From positions 1-64,000 of the forward strand of contig NZ_JAUXUP010000011.1 of NCBI RefSeq assembly GCF_030680935.1: a stretch of DNA of 64,000 nt, written 5' to 3'. Source of the stretch: Polaromonas sp. (lineage in GTDB: Bacteria; Pseudomonadota; Gammaproteobacteria; Burkholderiales; Burkholderiaceae_C). Each line of letters opens with the position of its first letter. Position 1 is the stretch's first letter. A program made the position numbers and the translations under genes. A model generated the notes under the pieces. It did not search any database. It was not told the origin of the DNA and saw only the letters and a program-made list of their open reading frames with translations. This document shows, piece after piece, positions 1 to 8,243 of the stretch.

Positions 1-31
1 CGCCGCAGGTACGTTAATCGGGCATTCTTAT

Positions 32-112
32 GGGTGTTCATCTGGATTGGGGTGTTGAGGGTTGGGCGTTTGGCGATTCCCAGTCTCTCAGAACCAATCC
101 GGGTGAACACCC
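32..112. repeat. Long imperfect inverted repeat
   Basis: Two 19-nt arms (32-50 and 94-112) pair at 17 of 19 positions and are separated by 43 bp. It lies just downstream of the NRDE gene (minus strand). It could be a large hairpin terminator, a decayed mobile-element end or an intergenic palindrome. There is no U-run, so an ordinary intrinsic terminator is less likely. The pairing is seen directly; its role is unknown. Confidence 0.5.
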
Positions 113-145
113 GTAACAACCTATTGAAACTTCACACCTAGGCGC

Positions 146-946
146 CTAGGACCAGTTCAGGCGAATGTTTTGCATGCCGGGCCTGTCGTCGGCGCAGTGC
201 GCATGGGAGTACTCCTGCACCATGAGGTCCCAGCCCTTTGCGGCTGCGGACGCCACCAGCACCGTACTGCAGCGCGTGCCGTAGCCATGCTCCGGAAAAT
301 CCACAAACGCACTGGACAAGGCTTCCTCCAGCGCCAGCGGCACGCCGGTGCTGGGCAGGTCATCACGGCTTGCGCGCCGTCTGTCCCTCAGGGCTGCCAT
401 CAACTCGCCCTCCAGCGTCTCCTCGCTGGGGGCGGCCAGCGCCGAATGCAGGGCTTTCTTCAGGCCCAGGGTTTTCGGCCAGGGCGTGTCGAGTGCGCCA
501 TTGGACAGACCATAAATACCGGGCCGCAGTGCGCGTGATTCCAGCCCCGGGCCGGGTTTGTTGCTGAGCCAGTGCCATGCGCCGCTTTTGAAGTCACCCA
601 GCACCAGGTTGAAGCCGCCGTAGGCTTCGGCATCAATTTGCGCCATGAAACCGGCCGCATGGACATCGCTGTCCAGCCAGCGCGTGACCAGTTCGCCGCG
701 CGACTTGTCGCCAGTCAACGAGGCGGGTCCGCGCACATTGGTCAACATCGCCAGGCGGCCATGGGGCGTCAACCCCAGCCAGGTGCCACCGGCGCGCAGG
801 TCACGGCCAGAGATGATCTCAGTACCCGCATCGGTACGCCAGCGCGCCAGTGGCAGCGTGGGCCGGTCCAGAAACTCATCGCGGTTGGCGGCAACGACCA
901 GCGGCCAGCGCGGCGAGGCGCCGATGGCAAAGGCGATCAGGCACAT
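146..946 (-). CDS. NRDE (TANGO2-like) family protein
   Basis: 266 aa. It opens with MCLIAFAIG and carries the family's Asn-Arg-Asp-Glu signature in VVAANRDEFLDRP (about residues 18-30), followed by the GTWLGL and NVR motifs usual for the family. An N-terminal Cys at position 2 is typical. The molecular function of bacterial NRDE proteins is poorly known; the eukaryotic homologue TANGO2 has been linked to haem and lipid handling. The gene starts 10 nt after the ygfZ stop, so the two probably form one operon transcribed leftwards. Full length. Confidence 0.9.
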   Translation of the reverse strand: MCLIAFAIGASPRWPLVVAANRDEFLDRPTLPLARWRTDAGTEIISGRDLRAGGTWLGLTPHGRLAMLTNVRGPASLTGDKSRGELVTRWLDSDVHAAGFMAQIDAEAYGGFNLVLGDFKSGAWHWLSNKPGPGLESRALRPGIYGLSNGALDTPWPKTLGLKKALHSALAAPSEETLEGELMAALRDRRRASRDDLPSTGVPLALEEALSSAFVDFPEHGYGTRCSTVLVASAAAKGWDLMVQEYSHAHCADDRPGMQNIRLNWS

Positions 947-956
947 TGCGCGGGGA

Positions 957-1937
957 TCAAATATCTTCCAGCAACGGGTAGGGCAGGGGCGACAGCTCCA
1001 GCGCCGGACCGCTTGCGCTGCCCAGGGTCAGCCTCCCGCCCTCGCCGTCGGCCGCCGCAGCGGTCTGCATGGACACGATCACATCAAAACCATCAACCGG
1101 GTGCGGTGCGCAGGCGGCGACCAGGCCGCACGGCTGGTCTGCGTCCAGCGCATGAAACACCTCTTGACCCACCTGCGGCAAGCCGCTGGTGTGCGCTACA
1201 TAAGCCCGCCGTTTGAGCGTGCCGCGAAACTGGCTGCGCGCCACAATTTCCTGGCCCGGGTAACAACCCTTTTTGAAGTTCACGCCGCCCACCGACTCGT
1301 AATTGAGCATTTGCGGGACAAAAGCCTCAAAAATCGGCTGGGTGATCGTTGCGACGCCAGATTGCACCTCCAGCCACTGCCAGTGGTCCAGAGAGATCGC
1401 TTGTGCTTCGGGTGGCGGCGTGCCGGCGGGCGCGCACCAAAGCGCGCGTGGCTGGCTGGCGCCCGGGTACAAAAACACCAGATTTGCGGTATCAAAATCA
1501 GCTTTGGCCCATACCGGATATGCGTAGTCAGCTACTGTTTTGATAGCGTCTCCAGCCAGCCCAAACAGCGCGTAATCGGCAGTGGCGTCGCTGAGTCTGG
1601 CTTTGGCACGCATGACAAACATCGACAGGCGTTTCAGCGTCGCTGCCAGAATGTCGCGGCTGCAAACCAGCAATATCTCGCCCTCGCCGCGTTTGAACAG
1701 CACAAAACTCGCCTGCATCCGGCCTTTGGCATTGCAGAACGCGGCCAGCCTTGCCTCAGCCAGGCCCAGCTGGGCGACGTCCTGCGTCAGCTGGCCCTGC
1801 AGAAAGCTCGCGGCGTCTTCGCCCGCGGCACGAATCACGCCCAGATGGGTCAATTCCGTGATACCGGAAAGCGCGGCAACGGACGACAGGGAAAGAGGCA
1901 AATCAGGGGAGGGGGTCAACATAAGCTGAATTATCAT
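957..1937 (-). CDS. ygfZ: Folate-binding protein YgfZ (GcvT-like)
   Basis: 326 aa. YgfZ is a tetrahydrofolate-dependent protein that supports iron-sulfur enzymes such as MiaB. The diagnostic motif KGCYPGQEIVAR is present about residues 223-234 with its conserved Cys. The start used gives MIIQL; an internal Met at 1922 is an alternative. The region encoding AGDAIKTVADYAY (around 1500-1560) contains a piece of the dispersed GCTATCAAAA repeat in frame, and this stretch looks like an insertion relative to the usual fold. The gene is divergent from mltG, with only 32 bp between starts. Confidence 0.93.
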   Translation of the reverse strand: MIIQLMLTPSPDLPLSLSSVAALSGITELTHLGVIRAAGEDAASFLQGQLTQDVAQLGLAEARLAAFCNAKGRMQASFVLFKRGEGEILLVCSRDILAATLKRLSMFVMRAKARLSDATADYALFGLAGDAIKTVADYAYPVWAKADFDTANLVFLYPGASQPRALWCAPAGTPPPEAQAISLDHWQWLEVQSGVATITQPIFEAFVPQMLNYESVGGVNFKKGCYPGQEIVARSQFRGTLKRRAYVAHTSGLPQVGQEVFHALDADQPCGLVAACAPHPVDGFDVIVSMQTAAAADGEGGRLTLGSASGPALELSPLPYPLLEDI

Positions 1938-1969
1938 GGACCCATCGTTTTCCGGAAGGTAACAGGGTT

Positions 1970-2977
1970 GTGCGTAGATTTTTCACGAGTTTGCTGGTGC
2001 TGGTATTTCTCGGTGGCTTGGGGGTGTTTGCTGCCGCAGGCTGGTGGCTGCACCAGCCGCTTGGCCTGAAGTTGCCAGCGGGCGCCCAGGTGCTGGACCT
2101 CGAAATTGAACCAGGTACCCCCGCCCAGGGTGTGGCTGAAACTGTGGCGACCAGCGGCGTGGACGTCAAGCCCGTGGTTTTATACGCCTGGTTTCGCCTC
2201 TCTGGCCAGGCGCGCCAGATCAAGGCCGGCAGCTACGAGATTGTCCCGGGTACCACGCCACGCACCTTGTTGAGCATGCTGGTGCGCGGCGAGGAAAGCC
2301 TCAAAAGCGTGACCCTGGTCGAGGGCTGGACCTTCCGGCAGGTGCGTGCCGCGCTGGCCAAGGCCGAGGCGCTCAAACCCGACTCGGCGGCGCTCAGCCC
2401 GGAAGCACTCATGGCCCAGCTGGGCAAGCCGGGCATCCACCCCGAGGGCCGGTTTTTCCCCGACACCTACACCTACGCCAAGGGCGCCAGCGACCTGGCG
2501 GTGCTCAAACGTGCTGCCCGCGCCATGGATAAACGGCTGGAGGCCGCCTGGGCCTTGCGCAACCCCGATACACCGCTGAAAACCCCGGACCAAGCCCTGA
2601 TCCTGGCCAGCATTGTCGAAAAAGAAACCGGCAAGCCCTCCGACCGGGCCGAGATCGGTGGTGTCTTCACCAACCGGCTGCGCAGCGGCATGTTGCTACA
2701 GACCGACCCGACGGTGATCTACGGCATGGGCGAGCAATTCGACGGCAACCTGCGCCGGCGCGACCTGCTGACCGATACGCCCTACAACACCTATACCCGG
2801 GCCGGGTTGCCCCCCACCCCTATTGCCATGCCCGGTAAGGCTGCGCTGCTGGCCGCCGTCAAGCCTGCGCCCACACAGGCGGTGTATTTTGTGGCGCGTG
2901 GTGACGGCAGCAGCCATTTCAGCGCCACGCTCGATGAGCACAACCGGGCTGTCAACAAGTACCAGCGCCGGCAATGA
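1970..2977 (+). CDS. mltG: Endolytic murein transglycosylase MltG
   Basis: 335 aa. MltG is an inner-membrane lytic transglycosylase that cuts nascent glycan strands and ends their polymerisation. The GTG start at 1970 follows a GGAAGG ribosome-binding site and opens with one membrane segment ([20 protein letters not shown]). A LysM-like region follows, then the YceG catalytic domain with [11 protein letters not shown], whose Glu is catalytic, and the [11 protein letters not shown] motif. The gene overlaps tmk by ATGA. The mltG-tmk-holB-pilZ-tatD order is conserved in many proteobacteria. Confidence 0.95.
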   Translation: MRRFFTSLLVLVFLGGLGVFAAAGWWLHQPLGLKLPAGAQVLDLEIEPGTPAQGVAETVATSGVDVKPVVLYAWFRLSGQARQIKAGSYEIVPGTTPRTLLSMLVRGEESLKSVTLVEGWTFRQVRAALAKAEALKPDSAALSPEALMAQLGKPGIHPEGRFFPDTYTYAKGASDLAVLKRAARAMDKRLEAAWALRNPDTPLKTPDQALILASIVEKETGKPSDRAEIGGVFTNRLRSGMLLQTDPTVIYGMGEQFDGNLRRRDLLTDTPYNTYTRAGLPPTPIAMPGKAALLAAVKPAPTQAVYFVARGDGSSHFSATLDEHNRAVNKYQRRQ

Positions 2978-3660
2978 GCGCTGTGCAAGGCCTTTTCATC
3001 AGCTTCGAAGGCATAGACGGTGCCGGCAAATCGACCCACATCAGCGCCTTGGCGGATGCCTTCACAGCGCAGGGCAGGGCCGTCACCCTGACGCGCGAGC
3101 CCGGTGGCACACCGCTGGCTGAAAAGCTGCGCGCCATGATCCTCAACGACGCGATGGATGCCCTGACGGAATCGCTGCTGATTTTTGCGGCCCGGCGGGA
3201 CCACCTGAGCTGCGTGATTGCCCCGGCACTGGCACGCGGCGATGTCGTGCTCTGCGACCGTTTTACCGACGCGACCTTTGCCTACCAGGGCGGCGGGCGT
3301 GGATTTGATCTTGAGATGCTATCAAAACTGGAGCTGTGGGCGCAGGAACCACAAGGGCTGGGCCACGATCTGGTGCATGAACTGGGCAAAAAAGGGGCAG
3401 CGCCAGCCTTGCTCCAGCCGGATTTGACGGTCTGGTTCGACCTGTCACCCGAAGAAGCTGCAAAGCGCCTGGCGGGTGCCCGGGTGCCTGACAAATTTGA
3501 AGCCCAGCCGGTCGAGTTTTTCCGCCGCGTGGCCCAGGGTTATGCGAACCGCCTGGCGCTGGATCCGGGCCGGTTCGCCCGCATCGATGCGTCCCAGGCA
3601 CGTGAGGCTGTGTGGTCATCGGTGCACCAGGTGTTCACCGGCAAAGGCTGGTTGTCATGA
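2974..3660 (+). CDS. tmk: Thymidylate kinase
   Basis: 228 aa. It phosphorylates dTMP to dTDP. The P-loop is [11 protein letters not shown] (about residues 10-20), [16 protein letters not shown] is the substrate-binding DR segment, and [11 protein letters not shown] follows. It is about 20 residues longer than usual because of extra sequence after [15 protein letters not shown]. The DNA encoding this part (3318-3364) matches the dispersed GCTATCA/AGCTG/GCGC/AAGGGCT repeat, suggesting an in-frame repeat insertion. It overlaps mltG and holB through ATGA junctions, so translation is probably coupled. Confidence 0.95.
   Translation: MSAVQGLFISFEGIDGAGKSTHISALADAFTAQGRAVTLTREPGGTPLAEKLRAMILNDAMDALTESLLIFAARRDHLSCVIAPALARGDVVLCDRFTDATFAYQGGGRGFDLEMLSKLELWAQEPQGLGHDLVHELGKKGAAPALLQPDLTVWFDLSPEEAAKRLAGARVPDKFEAQPVEFFRRVAQGYANRLALDPGRFARIDASQAREAVWSSVHQVFTGKGWLS
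3318..3364 (+). repeat. Dispersed repeat copy inside tmk
   Basis: This in-gene stretch contains, in order and spacing, the blocks GCTATCAAAA, GAGCTG, GCGC and CAAGGGCT found in the intergenic repeat copies, for example the reverse complement of 51791-51833. It is read in frame as part of thymidylate kinase. The block match is seen directly; the idea that it arose by insertion is inference. Confidence 0.55.
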
Positions 3661-4760
3661 GTACGGGAATGGGCATGGGCACGGAAGAAGCCACCAAACA
3701 TAGTCTGCCGCTGGCGCCCTGGCTGCAGACCCAGTTGCGCAGCCTGCTTGCGCAGCGCGGCCACGCCTGGCTGCTCAGCGGGCCGTCGGGCCTGGGGCAG
3801 TTTGACGTGGCGCTGGCGCTGGCCCGGGCCTGGCTCTGCGAGCAAGCCACCGCCGACGGGGCCTGCGGTATTTGCGGCAGTTGCCACGCTGTGCAGGTCC
3901 ACACCCATGCCGATTTGTGTTTGTTGATGCCAGAAGCTCTGTCCTTGAGTCTGGGGTGGCCGCTGGACGAAAAAACCCAGGACGAGCTGGACAGCAAAAA
4001 ACGCAAACCCAGCAAGGAGATCAAGGTCGATGCGGCGCGCGAGGCCGTGACCTTCACCCAGTTCACCCGCTCGCGCGGCACCACCAAGGTCATCCTGGTG
4101 TATCCGGCTGAGCGCATGAACACGATCACCGCCAACACCCTGCTCAAAACGCTGGAAGAGCCGCCTGGTGCGGTCAAGTTCATTCTGGCTACCGAGGCGG
4201 CGCACCAGTTGCTGCCGACCATTCGCAGCCGCTGCCAGGGCCATACCATGCACTGGCCGGTTTTTGACGAAGCGCTGGCCTGGCTGGCAGAGCAGGCCGG
4301 GCCGGAAGGCAAGGCCGGCAAAAAACCGGCTACCGCCGACTTGCACACCTTGCTGCTGGCAGCCGGTGGCCGGCCTGCCGACGCGCTGGAGCGTGCCCAC
4401 GCCGGGCCCAGCAGCGCCGTGGCACAACACTGGCAGGCTTTGCCAAAAGCGATGGCCAGAGGGGAGGTCGGCGCCTTGTCTGACTGGACGCCCGCCCAGG
4501 CCGTGGATGCCCTGCAAAAGCTTTGCCATGACATGCTGGCCACCCGGGCTGGCGCCCAGGCGCGGTTTTTCAGCGCCCAGGATTTGCCGCTGGCGGCTCC
4601 GGGCAAAGGCAAACCAGCCGCTGGCCCCGGTTTTGCCGCGCTCAGCGCCTGGGCCAAAGAACTGGCGGCCAGCGCACGCACGGTGGAGCACACCTACAAC
4701 CCCGGCCTGATGCTGGAAGCGCTGGCAAGCCGCGCACAGCTTGCCCTGAACGCAAGATAG
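3657..4760 (+). CDS. holB: DNA polymerase III subunit delta'
   Basis: 367 aa from the ATG at 3657, chosen because it overlaps the tmk stop (ATGA). HolB is a clamp-loader subunit. The AAA+ fold shows a degenerate P-loop ([12 protein letters not shown]), a zinc-binding cluster [18 protein letters not shown], and the [12 protein letters not shown] segment typical of DnaX/HolB, followed by the TIRSRCQ sensor region. The degenerate P-loop agrees with delta' being a non-hydrolysing stator. Confidence 0.93.
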   Translation: MSTGMGMGTEEATKHSLPLAPWLQTQLRSLLAQRGHAWLLSGPSGLGQFDVALALARAWLCEQATADGACGICGSCHAVQVHTHADLCLLMPEALSLSLGWPLDEKTQDELDSKKRKPSKEIKVDAAREAVTFTQFTRSRGTTKVILVYPAERMNTITANTLLKTLEEPPGAVKFILATEAAHQLLPTIRSRCQGHTMHWPVFDEALAWLAEQAGPEGKAGKKPATADLHTLLLAAGGRPADALERAHAGPSSAVAQHWQALPKAMARGEVGALSDWTPAQAVDALQKLCHDMLATRAGAQARFFSAQDLPLAAPGKGKPAAGPGFAALSAWAKELAASARTVEHTYNPGLMLEALASRAQLALNAR

Positions 4761-4808
4761 GCGTTTTTTCTGTGCACAGACGGGCGCCACAGCCGATAAA
4801 CTAGAAGC

Positions 4809-5204
4809 ATGAGTACAACGCCTCCCGCCAGCGCCCCAGGTGCCACAGCCACCGCTTCGAATGCCGTGCGCCCCAGTGTCATCCAGCTGGCCATCAAGGA
4901 AAAAGCCGCTCTATACGCCGCATATATTCCACTTTTTACCGAAGGCGGCGTTTTCATTCCGTCGGCGCGTGACTACAAACTGGGTGACGACGTGTATGTG
5001 CTGCTCACCCTGCCGGACGACATCCAGCGTTACCCGGTGGCCGGCAAAGTGGCCTGGGTGACACCGGCCAGGGCCTCGGGCAACCGAACGCAGGGCGTGG
5101 GTGTGCGTTTTCCCAACGACGAAAAGTCGCGCCTGCTGAAGATCAAGATCGAGGAAATTCTGGGTGCGCACCTGGCCTCTGACCGCCCGACGCAGACCAT
5201 CTAG
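4809..5204 (+). CDS. pilZ: PilZ domain protein (type IV pilus assembly)
   Basis: 131 aa. A single PilZ beta-barrel (residues about 25-120, with LFTEGGVFIPS and GVGVRFPNDE) follows a short Ala/Pro-rich N-terminus. The classical c-di-GMP-binding RxxxR motif is not evident, as in true pilus-assembly PilZ proteins. Position after holB and before tatD is the standard location of pilZ in proteobacteria. It is needed for type IV pilus biogenesis and twitching in relatives. Confidence 0.88.
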   Translation: MSTTPPASAPGATATASNAVRPSVIQLAIKEKAALYAAYIPLFTEGGVFIPSARDYKLGDDVYVLLTLPDDIQRYPVAGKVAWVTPARASGNRTQGVGVRFPNDEKSRLLKIKIEEILGAHLASDRPTQTI

Positions 5205-5236
5205 CTTCGACCTGGTCCGGATTTGCTCCTTTTTTC

Positions 5237-5270
5237 ATAGCTGCTTGCGCCCGTGCAGAAAGGGCTAAAG
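5237..5270 (+). repeat. Dispersed intergenic repeat, copy 1
   Basis: ATAGCTGCTTGCGCCCG followed by AAGGGCTA after six bases. It lies in the pilZ-tatD gap and has the same block order as copies near 22.9, 44.9, 47.9, 51.8, 55.2 and 62.3 kb. Confidence 0.6.
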
Positions 5271-5300
5271 CACTATTTCACTCTCAATCAAACCCCGTAG

Positions 5301-6098
5301 ATGTTCACAGACTCGCATTGCCACCTGAGTTTTCCCGAGCTACAGGCCCAGCTGCCCCAGATCCGTGAAGCCATGGTTCAGGCCCAGGTTGATCGCGCCC
5401 TCTGTATCTGCACCACGCTGGAAGAGTTTGAGACCGTGCACGCGCTGGCCACAGCCCATGACAACTTCTGGTGCAGCGTCGGTGTGCACCCCGATAACGA
5501 AGGCGTGCTAGAGCCCAGTCTGGACGATCTGGTGCGGCGCGCCGCCTTGCCCAGGGTGGTTGCGATTGGTGAAACCGGGCTGGACTATTACCGCCTGGGT
5601 GACCGCAGCGTGGCAGACATGCATTGGCAGCGCGAGCGTTTTCGCACCCACATCCGCGCTGCCCGCCAGACGGGCAAACCGCTGGTCATCCATACCCGCA
5701 GCGCCTCTGCCGACACGCTGGCCATTTTGCGGGAGGAGGGCGAAACGGCGGACAACGCAGGCCGGGCGGGCGGCGTGTTTCATTGCTTCACCGAGACGGC
5801 AGAAGTCGCCCGGGCCGCGCTGGATCTGGGTTTTTACATCTCTTTTTCAGGCATTTTGACCTTCAAAAACGCCTCTGATCTGCGCGAAGTTGCCCGCTTT
5901 GTCCCGCTGGACCGCACGCTGATAGAAACCGACAGCCCTTATTTGGCGCCCATGCCTTACCGGGGGAAAACCAACAACCCGTCGTATGTGCCCTATGTGG
6001 CCAAACAGGTCGCCGAGATCAAACAGATGCCGGTAGAAACCATTGCCGAGGCCACCAGTCGCAACTTTGAACGGTTATTTTCAGGGGTCATGGCATGA
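5301..6098 (+). CDS. tatD: TatD family metal-dependent hydrolase
   Basis: 265 aa TIM-barrel hydrolase; family members act as metal-dependent 3'-5' DNases. It has the N-terminal metal motif DSHCHL, the IGETGLDYYR block, LVIHTRSA, FHCFTE, and the C-terminal ETDSPYLAP motif. Full length for the family. No strong ribosome-binding site precedes the ATG. It overlaps the downstream ankyrin gene by ATGA, implying coupled translation. Confidence 0.92.
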   Translation: MFTDSHCHLSFPELQAQLPQIREAMVQAQVDRALCICTTLEEFETVHALATAHDNFWCSVGVHPDNEGVLEPSLDDLVRRAALPRVVAIGETGLDYYRLGDRSVADMHWQRERFRTHIRAARQTGKPLVIHTRSASADTLAILREEGETADNAGRAGGVFHCFTETAEVARAALDLGFYISFSGILTFKNASDLREVARFVPLDRTLIETDSPYLAPMPYRGKTNNPSYVPYVAKQVAEIKQMPVETIAEATSRNFERLFSGVMA

Positions 6099-6766
6099 AG
6101 CGCATCTTAATAAAGTGGATTAAGAATGTCGCTTATCTATTTGTTTTGAATGGATTTGTTTTTGTTCATGCAGGTTCTTACGAAGATTTTTTCGTGGCCA
6201 TCAAGCAGGACGACGCGGCGACCCTGACGCAACTGCTGCGGCGCGGTTTTGATGCCAACACCATAGACCCCAAAGGTCAGCACGGCCTGTATCTGGCGGT
6301 GCAAGAGCCGTCGCTGAAAGCCGCGCAGATCCTGCTGGCCTGGCCCAAAACCAACGTCAACATTCTTAACGCCCACGGGGAAAGCCCTCTGATGATGGCT
6401 GCGCTCAAGGGGCAGCTGGAAATTGCGACCGCCCTGATCAAGCGCGATGCCGACGTGAACAAAACCGGATGGGCGCCTCTGCATTACGCTTCGACCAACG
6501 GTCATCTGGCCATCATGAGCCTGCTGCTGGACAACCACGCCTACATCGACGCCGAGTCACCCAACGGCAGCACGCCCCTGATGATGGCCGCGCAGTACGG
6601 CACTGCTGCAGCCGTCAAATTGCTGCTGGACGCCGGCGCCGACCCTTTGCTCAAAAACCAGCAGGGCCTGACCGCCATCGACTTTGCCCGCCGCGTCAGC
6701 CGCACCGATGCGATCGAACTGATTTCCGCAGCCGTGCGCAAGCGGCAAGCTACGGGCAAGTGGTAG
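6095..6766 (+). CDS. Exported ankyrin-repeat protein
   Basis: 223 aa. A hydrophobic N-terminal signal (residues about 8-26) ending near VHAGS suggests export to the periplasm. Four to five ankyrin repeats follow (for example TPLMMAAQYGTAAAVKLLLD, and the NAHGESPLMMAALKG block). Ankyrin repeats mediate protein contacts; no catalytic domain is seen. Start overlaps the tatD stop. It is the last host gene before the prophage; its stop is 30 bp upstream of the left attachment site. Confidence 0.88.
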   Translation: MKRILIKWIKNVAYLFVLNGFVFVHAGSYEDFFVAIKQDDAATLTQLLRRGFDANTIDPKGQHGLYLAVQEPSLKAAQILLAWPKTNVNILNAHGESPLMMAALKGQLEIATALIKRDADVNKTGWAPLHYASTNGHLAIMSLLLDNHAYIDAESPNGSTPLMMAAQYGTAAAVKLLLDAGADPLLKNQQGLTAIDFARRVSRTDAIELISAAVRKRQATGKW

Positions 6767-6796
6767 TGGACATGCCCTGCCGCGGCCTTTGTTGTT

Positions 6797-6824
6797 AGGT
6801 TCCACGATGTATATTATGTTAAGT
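6797..6824 (+). other. Left prophage junction, dif-like attachment site (attL)
   Basis: A 28-bp dif-like site: putative XerC arm AGGTTCCACGA, centre TGTATA, XerD arm TTATGTTAAGT. Centre plus XerD arm match the dif consensus that I know; the XerC arm is poor but keeps weak dyad symmetry. The 15-bp core TGTATATTATGTTAA (6808-6822) recurs exactly at 16836-16850. This indicates XerC/XerD-mediated integration. Confidence 0.75.
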
Positions 6825-6887
6825 GGTTTATTCGTGTGACTTATTCACGCATCGCCCTAAATGTAAAAATGTGTAAAGCTGGCTTAA

Positions 6888-7232
6888 ATGTTCCGCGCCA
6901 CGCACACGCCGCCCCTTTCCGTCCTGCTTGATGACCTGCTGACCCGCGATCTGGACGGCATCGCCGCTCACCTTGGGGTCAACGTCGCAACCCTCAAACG
7001 CTGGAAACAGGCCGATCAAGCGCCACGGGCAGCCCTCCTGGCGCTTTTCTATGAGAGCCGATGGGGTTACAGCCTGCTTGAGACAACGGCCCACAATGGC
7101 GCGCTGTACGCACGGCAGGAAGCCGATGGCCTCAAGCGAGAAAATGCCATGTTACGGGCGCGCATTGCCAGACTGGAAAAGACCGGCTTTTTCGGTGCTG
7201 CAAACGCGCCCGTTATGGCGATGAATTTTTAA
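6888..7232 (+). CDS. Phage HTH regulator with leucine zipper
   Basis: 114 aa. Residues about 22-45 (LDGIAAHLGVNVATLKRWKQ) form a helix-turn-helix, and residues about 82-105 a heptad-rich coiled coil (LKRENAMLRARIARLEK), so it is probably a dimeric DNA-binding protein. In the integrated form it lies just inside attL; in the circular form it sits directly downstream of the repressor gene, whose extended frame overlaps its start by 44 nt. No strong ribosome-binding site is seen, so translational coupling is plausible. Likely a late or lysogeny control factor (inference). Confidence 0.7.
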   Translation: MFRATHTPPLSVLLDDLLTRDLDGIAAHLGVNVATLKRWKQADQAPRAALLALFYESRWGYSLLETTAHNGALYARQEADGLKRENAMLRARIARLEKTGFFGAANAPVMAMNF

Positions 7233-7282
7233 AGGGCTGGTTGGCCAGCATCGCCACGATCAGCGATGGTGGATCTGTGGCG

Positions 7283-7462
7283 CTACTTGTCGCAGTCGCA
7301 GCCCACATTACCGGCACCGCTGCCGATGTTCTTTTGGATGTACGCCCGCACGGCGGGGAGCTGGGACAGCACCACCGCCGCGATCAGCGCGCCGCCAATG
7401 ACGATGATGGCCTCGCGGGCAAACTCGCTGCTAGTGGGAATGAAGCCGGTTTTAGTCATCGT
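7283..7462 (-). CDS. Small phage membrane protein
   Basis: 59 aa from the ATG at 7462, chosen because it overlaps the upstream stop (GATGACTAA). One membrane helix (AIIVIGGALIAAVVLSQL) is followed by a Gly/Asn-rich tail ending CDCDK. Last gene of the minus-strand structural operon. Possible virion membrane or lysis protein; no recognised family. Confidence 0.6.
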   Translation of the reverse strand, partial: TMTKTGFIPTSSEFAREAIIVIGGALIAAVVLSQLPAVRAYIQKNIGSGAGNVGCDCDK

Positions 7463-7619
7463 GCCGCCGCATGTGGTGGCGGGCCTCGCAGGCGCTGACC
7501 CGGCCTTCCAGCTTTTCAATGTCACGGCGAAGCCATGCCAGCTTTGTACTGACTACGCCCCATGTAACCGCGCCGTTGATGATGGCAGTCACCAGGGCAA
7601 TTTGCATTGCCTCGCTCAT
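7455..7619 (-). CDS. Small phage membrane/coiled-coil protein
   Basis: 54 aa: an N-terminal hydrophobic helix (MQIALVTAIINGAVTWGVVS) then a charged coiled-coil-like segment (WLRRDIEKLEGRVSACEARH). The stop overlaps the start of the next gene. The topology resembles small spanin-like or holin-accessory proteins, but no family is recognisable. The close overlap with both neighbours supports it being real. Confidence 0.6.
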
Positions 7620-7620
7620 G

Positions 7621-7779
7621 TCAGTAGGTGGCTTTCTCGCGCAGGCCCACGGCGGCTGAGCCAGCCGCTGCGGTCAGTGCGTGGGCAATCCAGCCGTACT
7701 GTGGCGGTGCGAAGCTGGCAACAACCTGAAACAAGGCGGCAAGGCCAGCCCAGGTGGAAGGTTCTGTAAAACGGTTCAT
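7621..7779 (-). CDS. Small phage hydrophobic protein (holin-like)
   Basis: 52 aa from the ATG at 7779, preceded by GGGAGA at suitable spacing. Two short hydrophobic stretches (WAGLAALFQVVASFAP and WIAHALTAAAGSAAVGL) end in a charged tail (REKATY), a size and topology compatible with a class II holin. It follows the muramidase region, as in lysis cassettes. Function is inferred from topology only. Confidence 0.6.
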   Translation of the reverse strand: MNRFTEPSTWAGLAALFQVVASFAPPQYGWIAHALTAAAGSAAVGLREKATY

Positions 7780-7802
7780 GGTGTCTCCCTTTGAAAAAAT
7801 AG

Positions 7803-8243
7803 TTACCAGGTGCCGGTGTAGCCGTCTGACGGCTGACCATAGGCAGCGCCCGCGTATCGGGCGTCCATGGCTGAATACGTGGCCGCTTCGCGCTCCAGGA
7901 TGCGGTCGATCTGCCGGGCGTTCTCGGTGCGCGCTTCGCTGGCCGCTGTGGAACTCCACACGCCGCCCAAAAATCGGCCGGCAGGGCATGAAAACGATGC
8001 TGCCCACTTGTCGCCACGGGCCAGATCAGCGGTGCAGGCGTCGGTGTTGGTGTCTGGCACCCCGAACACCGCGCCAATGCCCTTGACGGTGCCTACAAAC
8101 GCGCCATGGGCCGCGTCAACGCCTGCCCAGGCCACGTCAGCGGCCAGGCTGCCGGTGCTGGGCAGCTTGAGCCTTTGGGCCATGAAATAAAGCGCGCCAA
8201 TGCCCACGATGGCGCCGCCAGCGTAGATGTAGGTTCGGTTCAC
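7803..8243 (-). CDS. Phage membrane-anchored virion protein (unknown)
   Basis: 146 aa from a GTG at 8243 that overlaps the muramidase stop (GTGA) and has a GGGTGGGG ribosome-binding site. An in-frame ATG at 8285 is a less likely start. An N-terminal membrane helix (YIYAGGAIVGIGALYFMAQRL) precedes a soluble domain with two Cys residues and a Tyr/Gly-rich end (AAYGQPSDGYTGTW). Probably a membrane-associated structural protein; family not recognised. Confidence 0.6.
   Translation of the reverse strand: MNRTYIYAGGAIVGIGALYFMAQRLKLPSTGSLAADVAWAGVDAAHGAFVGTVKGIGAVFGVPDTNTDACTADLARGDKWAASFSCPAGRFLGGVWSSTAASEARTENARQIDRILEREAATYSAMDARYAGAAYGQPSDGYTGTW

Noticed and set aside
645..2069. 474-residue plus-strand open frame
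   Set aside because: It is the complement of ygfZ and the NRDE gene, Arg/Gln-rich with no family features.
7616..8077. Longer minus-strand frame over the small holin-like gene
   Set aside because: It covers two real genes in a different frame, and its residues look random and Pro/Arg-rich.
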